64,000 nt of DNA from Gracilaria gracilis (Eukaryota; Rhodophyta; Florideophyceae; Gracilariales; Gracilariaceae). Every line of letters starts with the position of its first letter. Position 1 is the stretch's first letter. Of this stretch, positions 63,246-64,000 are shown in pieces. The notes beneath the pieces are model-generated. The model searched no databases, was not told the origin of the DNA, and saw only the letters and a list, made by a program, of their open reading frames with translations. The stretch spans positions 1,054,001 to 1,118,000 of the forward strand of contig JARGSG010000224.1 of assembly GCA_030374805.1 (NCBI GenBank), in the 5' to 3' direction. The translations under genes were made by a program, and so were the position numbers.

Positions 63246-64000
63246 CTTCATTCGGATCAAGTTGTTACCCATTCTTGCACTACACTAGGCCTGTGCCTTA
63301 TTCGCCGGAGTTGGTGTTGTTTGGGGCTGCTGCGTTTCTTAGTCTGGACATTGTTATCGCGTTCTACAATATGTCGCCTCTTCTTTCTACGCTGTAGTAC
63401 TTTCGTTTCTCGACGAAGACGATGTTATCGTCGTTGTCGAGCAGAGGGTGTGTTGTACACTTGTCAGGGCAGCACATGTGTGCTGCATGTCTTGAACTCG
63501 CTCGGGAGCTCGTGGAGCTCGCATAGCTCCCGGGAGCTCCCGGGGGCTGCGGCCAGAGTGCTGAAACCTACAATAAAAAAACGACGTTGCGCTCGCCCTG
63601 AGGAAGGAAGGGAGAGCGCAAGGAGAAACGGCGGGGATAATTCTGTTCCCTGTGTCACTGTCTAGCGAAGGATAAGACTCTACTGCGCAGCGTACGTTTC
63701 ACACGCATACTATCTACTTCTGCTACACCACTGAGGGGACTGCGGCGATGCACTGAGGTGCACGGCACATAAGTGCACCTTCTTTCCGTTTTTTCACAAC
63801 GTGAAATAACCTTGTGCAGGTGAAAAGCAACTAGCTTAAGGGCTGTTTATCAGGAATGATTTCCGCGGCCGATGCAGTCTCGCGCTCCATGCTCATCATC
63901 TACATCATTTTTTGATTGTTCTATTTTGAACTCGTATTTTGGTCTTTTCGAGATACGATGTCGCTCAATTTGCCGTCAGTGCCTGCGCACAACGTGCACG
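63246..64000. other. no confident gene; contains a GAGCTC/CCCGGG palindrome cluster
   Basis: An open frame at 63321-63665 has no domain. Around 63497-63545 the sequence repeats GGGAGCTC, GGAGCTCG and CTCCCGGGAGCTCCCGGG, giving overlapping perfect palindromes. Confidence 0.45.

Overview
This window is eukaryotic nuclear DNA. It carries fragments of conserved eukaryotic genes (clathrin adaptor sigma, COP9 subunit 7, an NDR-type kinase, an E2 ubiquitin-conjugating enzyme, the NBP35 Fe-S scaffold, BCS1, SHPRH), several transposon superfamilies and satellite DNA. Coding stretches are mostly intron-free. Together with a DUF271-type glycosyltransferase and the style of the hAT, pogo and MULE elements, this suggests an intron-poor unicellular eukaryote or alga, possibly a red alga. 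That placement is an inference and weak.

Layout. 0.5-3.3 kb: decayed hAT transposase with an acidic tail. 3.4-4.3 kb (minus): decayed NT-C2 gene. 7.3-12.6 kb: decayed SHPRH-like helicase (plus), split by about 3.2 kb that holds a recombinase-like ORF (minus) and a fused pair of gene fragments, AP-1 sigma and CSN7. 12.6-19.5 kb: module A, a decayed MULE-type transposase followed by a zinc-finger gene and a G-rich repeat tract. 19.5-33.6 kb: a satellite array of CACTAGTG-bearing units, interrupted by a complete 12.1-kb Ty3/gypsy chromovirus (minus; 970-bp LTRs, TCATT target duplications) and by a probable 595-bp solo LTR. 33.9-35.9 kb: a pogo-like DNA transposon with 26-bp TIRs and TA duplication. 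37-45 kb: pseudogenes (NDR kinase, BCS1 and others), a recombinase-like fragment and a 78-bp near-perfect palindrome. 45.4-53.5 kb: module B, an intact copy of the MULE plus zinc-finger arrangement. 53.6-64 kb: a proline-rich membrane protein, a DUF3228 fragment, a small membrane protein, a decayed glycosyltransferase, and UBE2C-like and NBP35-like pseudogenes.

The most interesting item is the repeated two-gene module (A at 13.8-18.0 kb, B at 46.8-52.2 kb). In both copies a MULE-like DDE transposase is followed, on the same strand, by a basic, Ser/Pro-rich protein with a conserved C2HC finger and an NHCA-x-CWL motif. Both copies sit between an AT-rich 5' flank and a G-rich 3' tract. The transposases have diverged substantially, so the pairing looks old and maintained. 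Second is the chromovirus, which carries two overlapping ORFs (ATGA overlap) in antisense between pol and its 3' LTR.

Almost every recognisable host gene here has in-frame stops or frameshifts, usually one or a few in an otherwise collinear frame. The window reads as a repeat-rich, gene-poor graveyard, such as heterochromatin or a non-recombining or dispensable chromosome segment. An alternative genetic code was considered and rejected, because the intact genes show normal stop usage.
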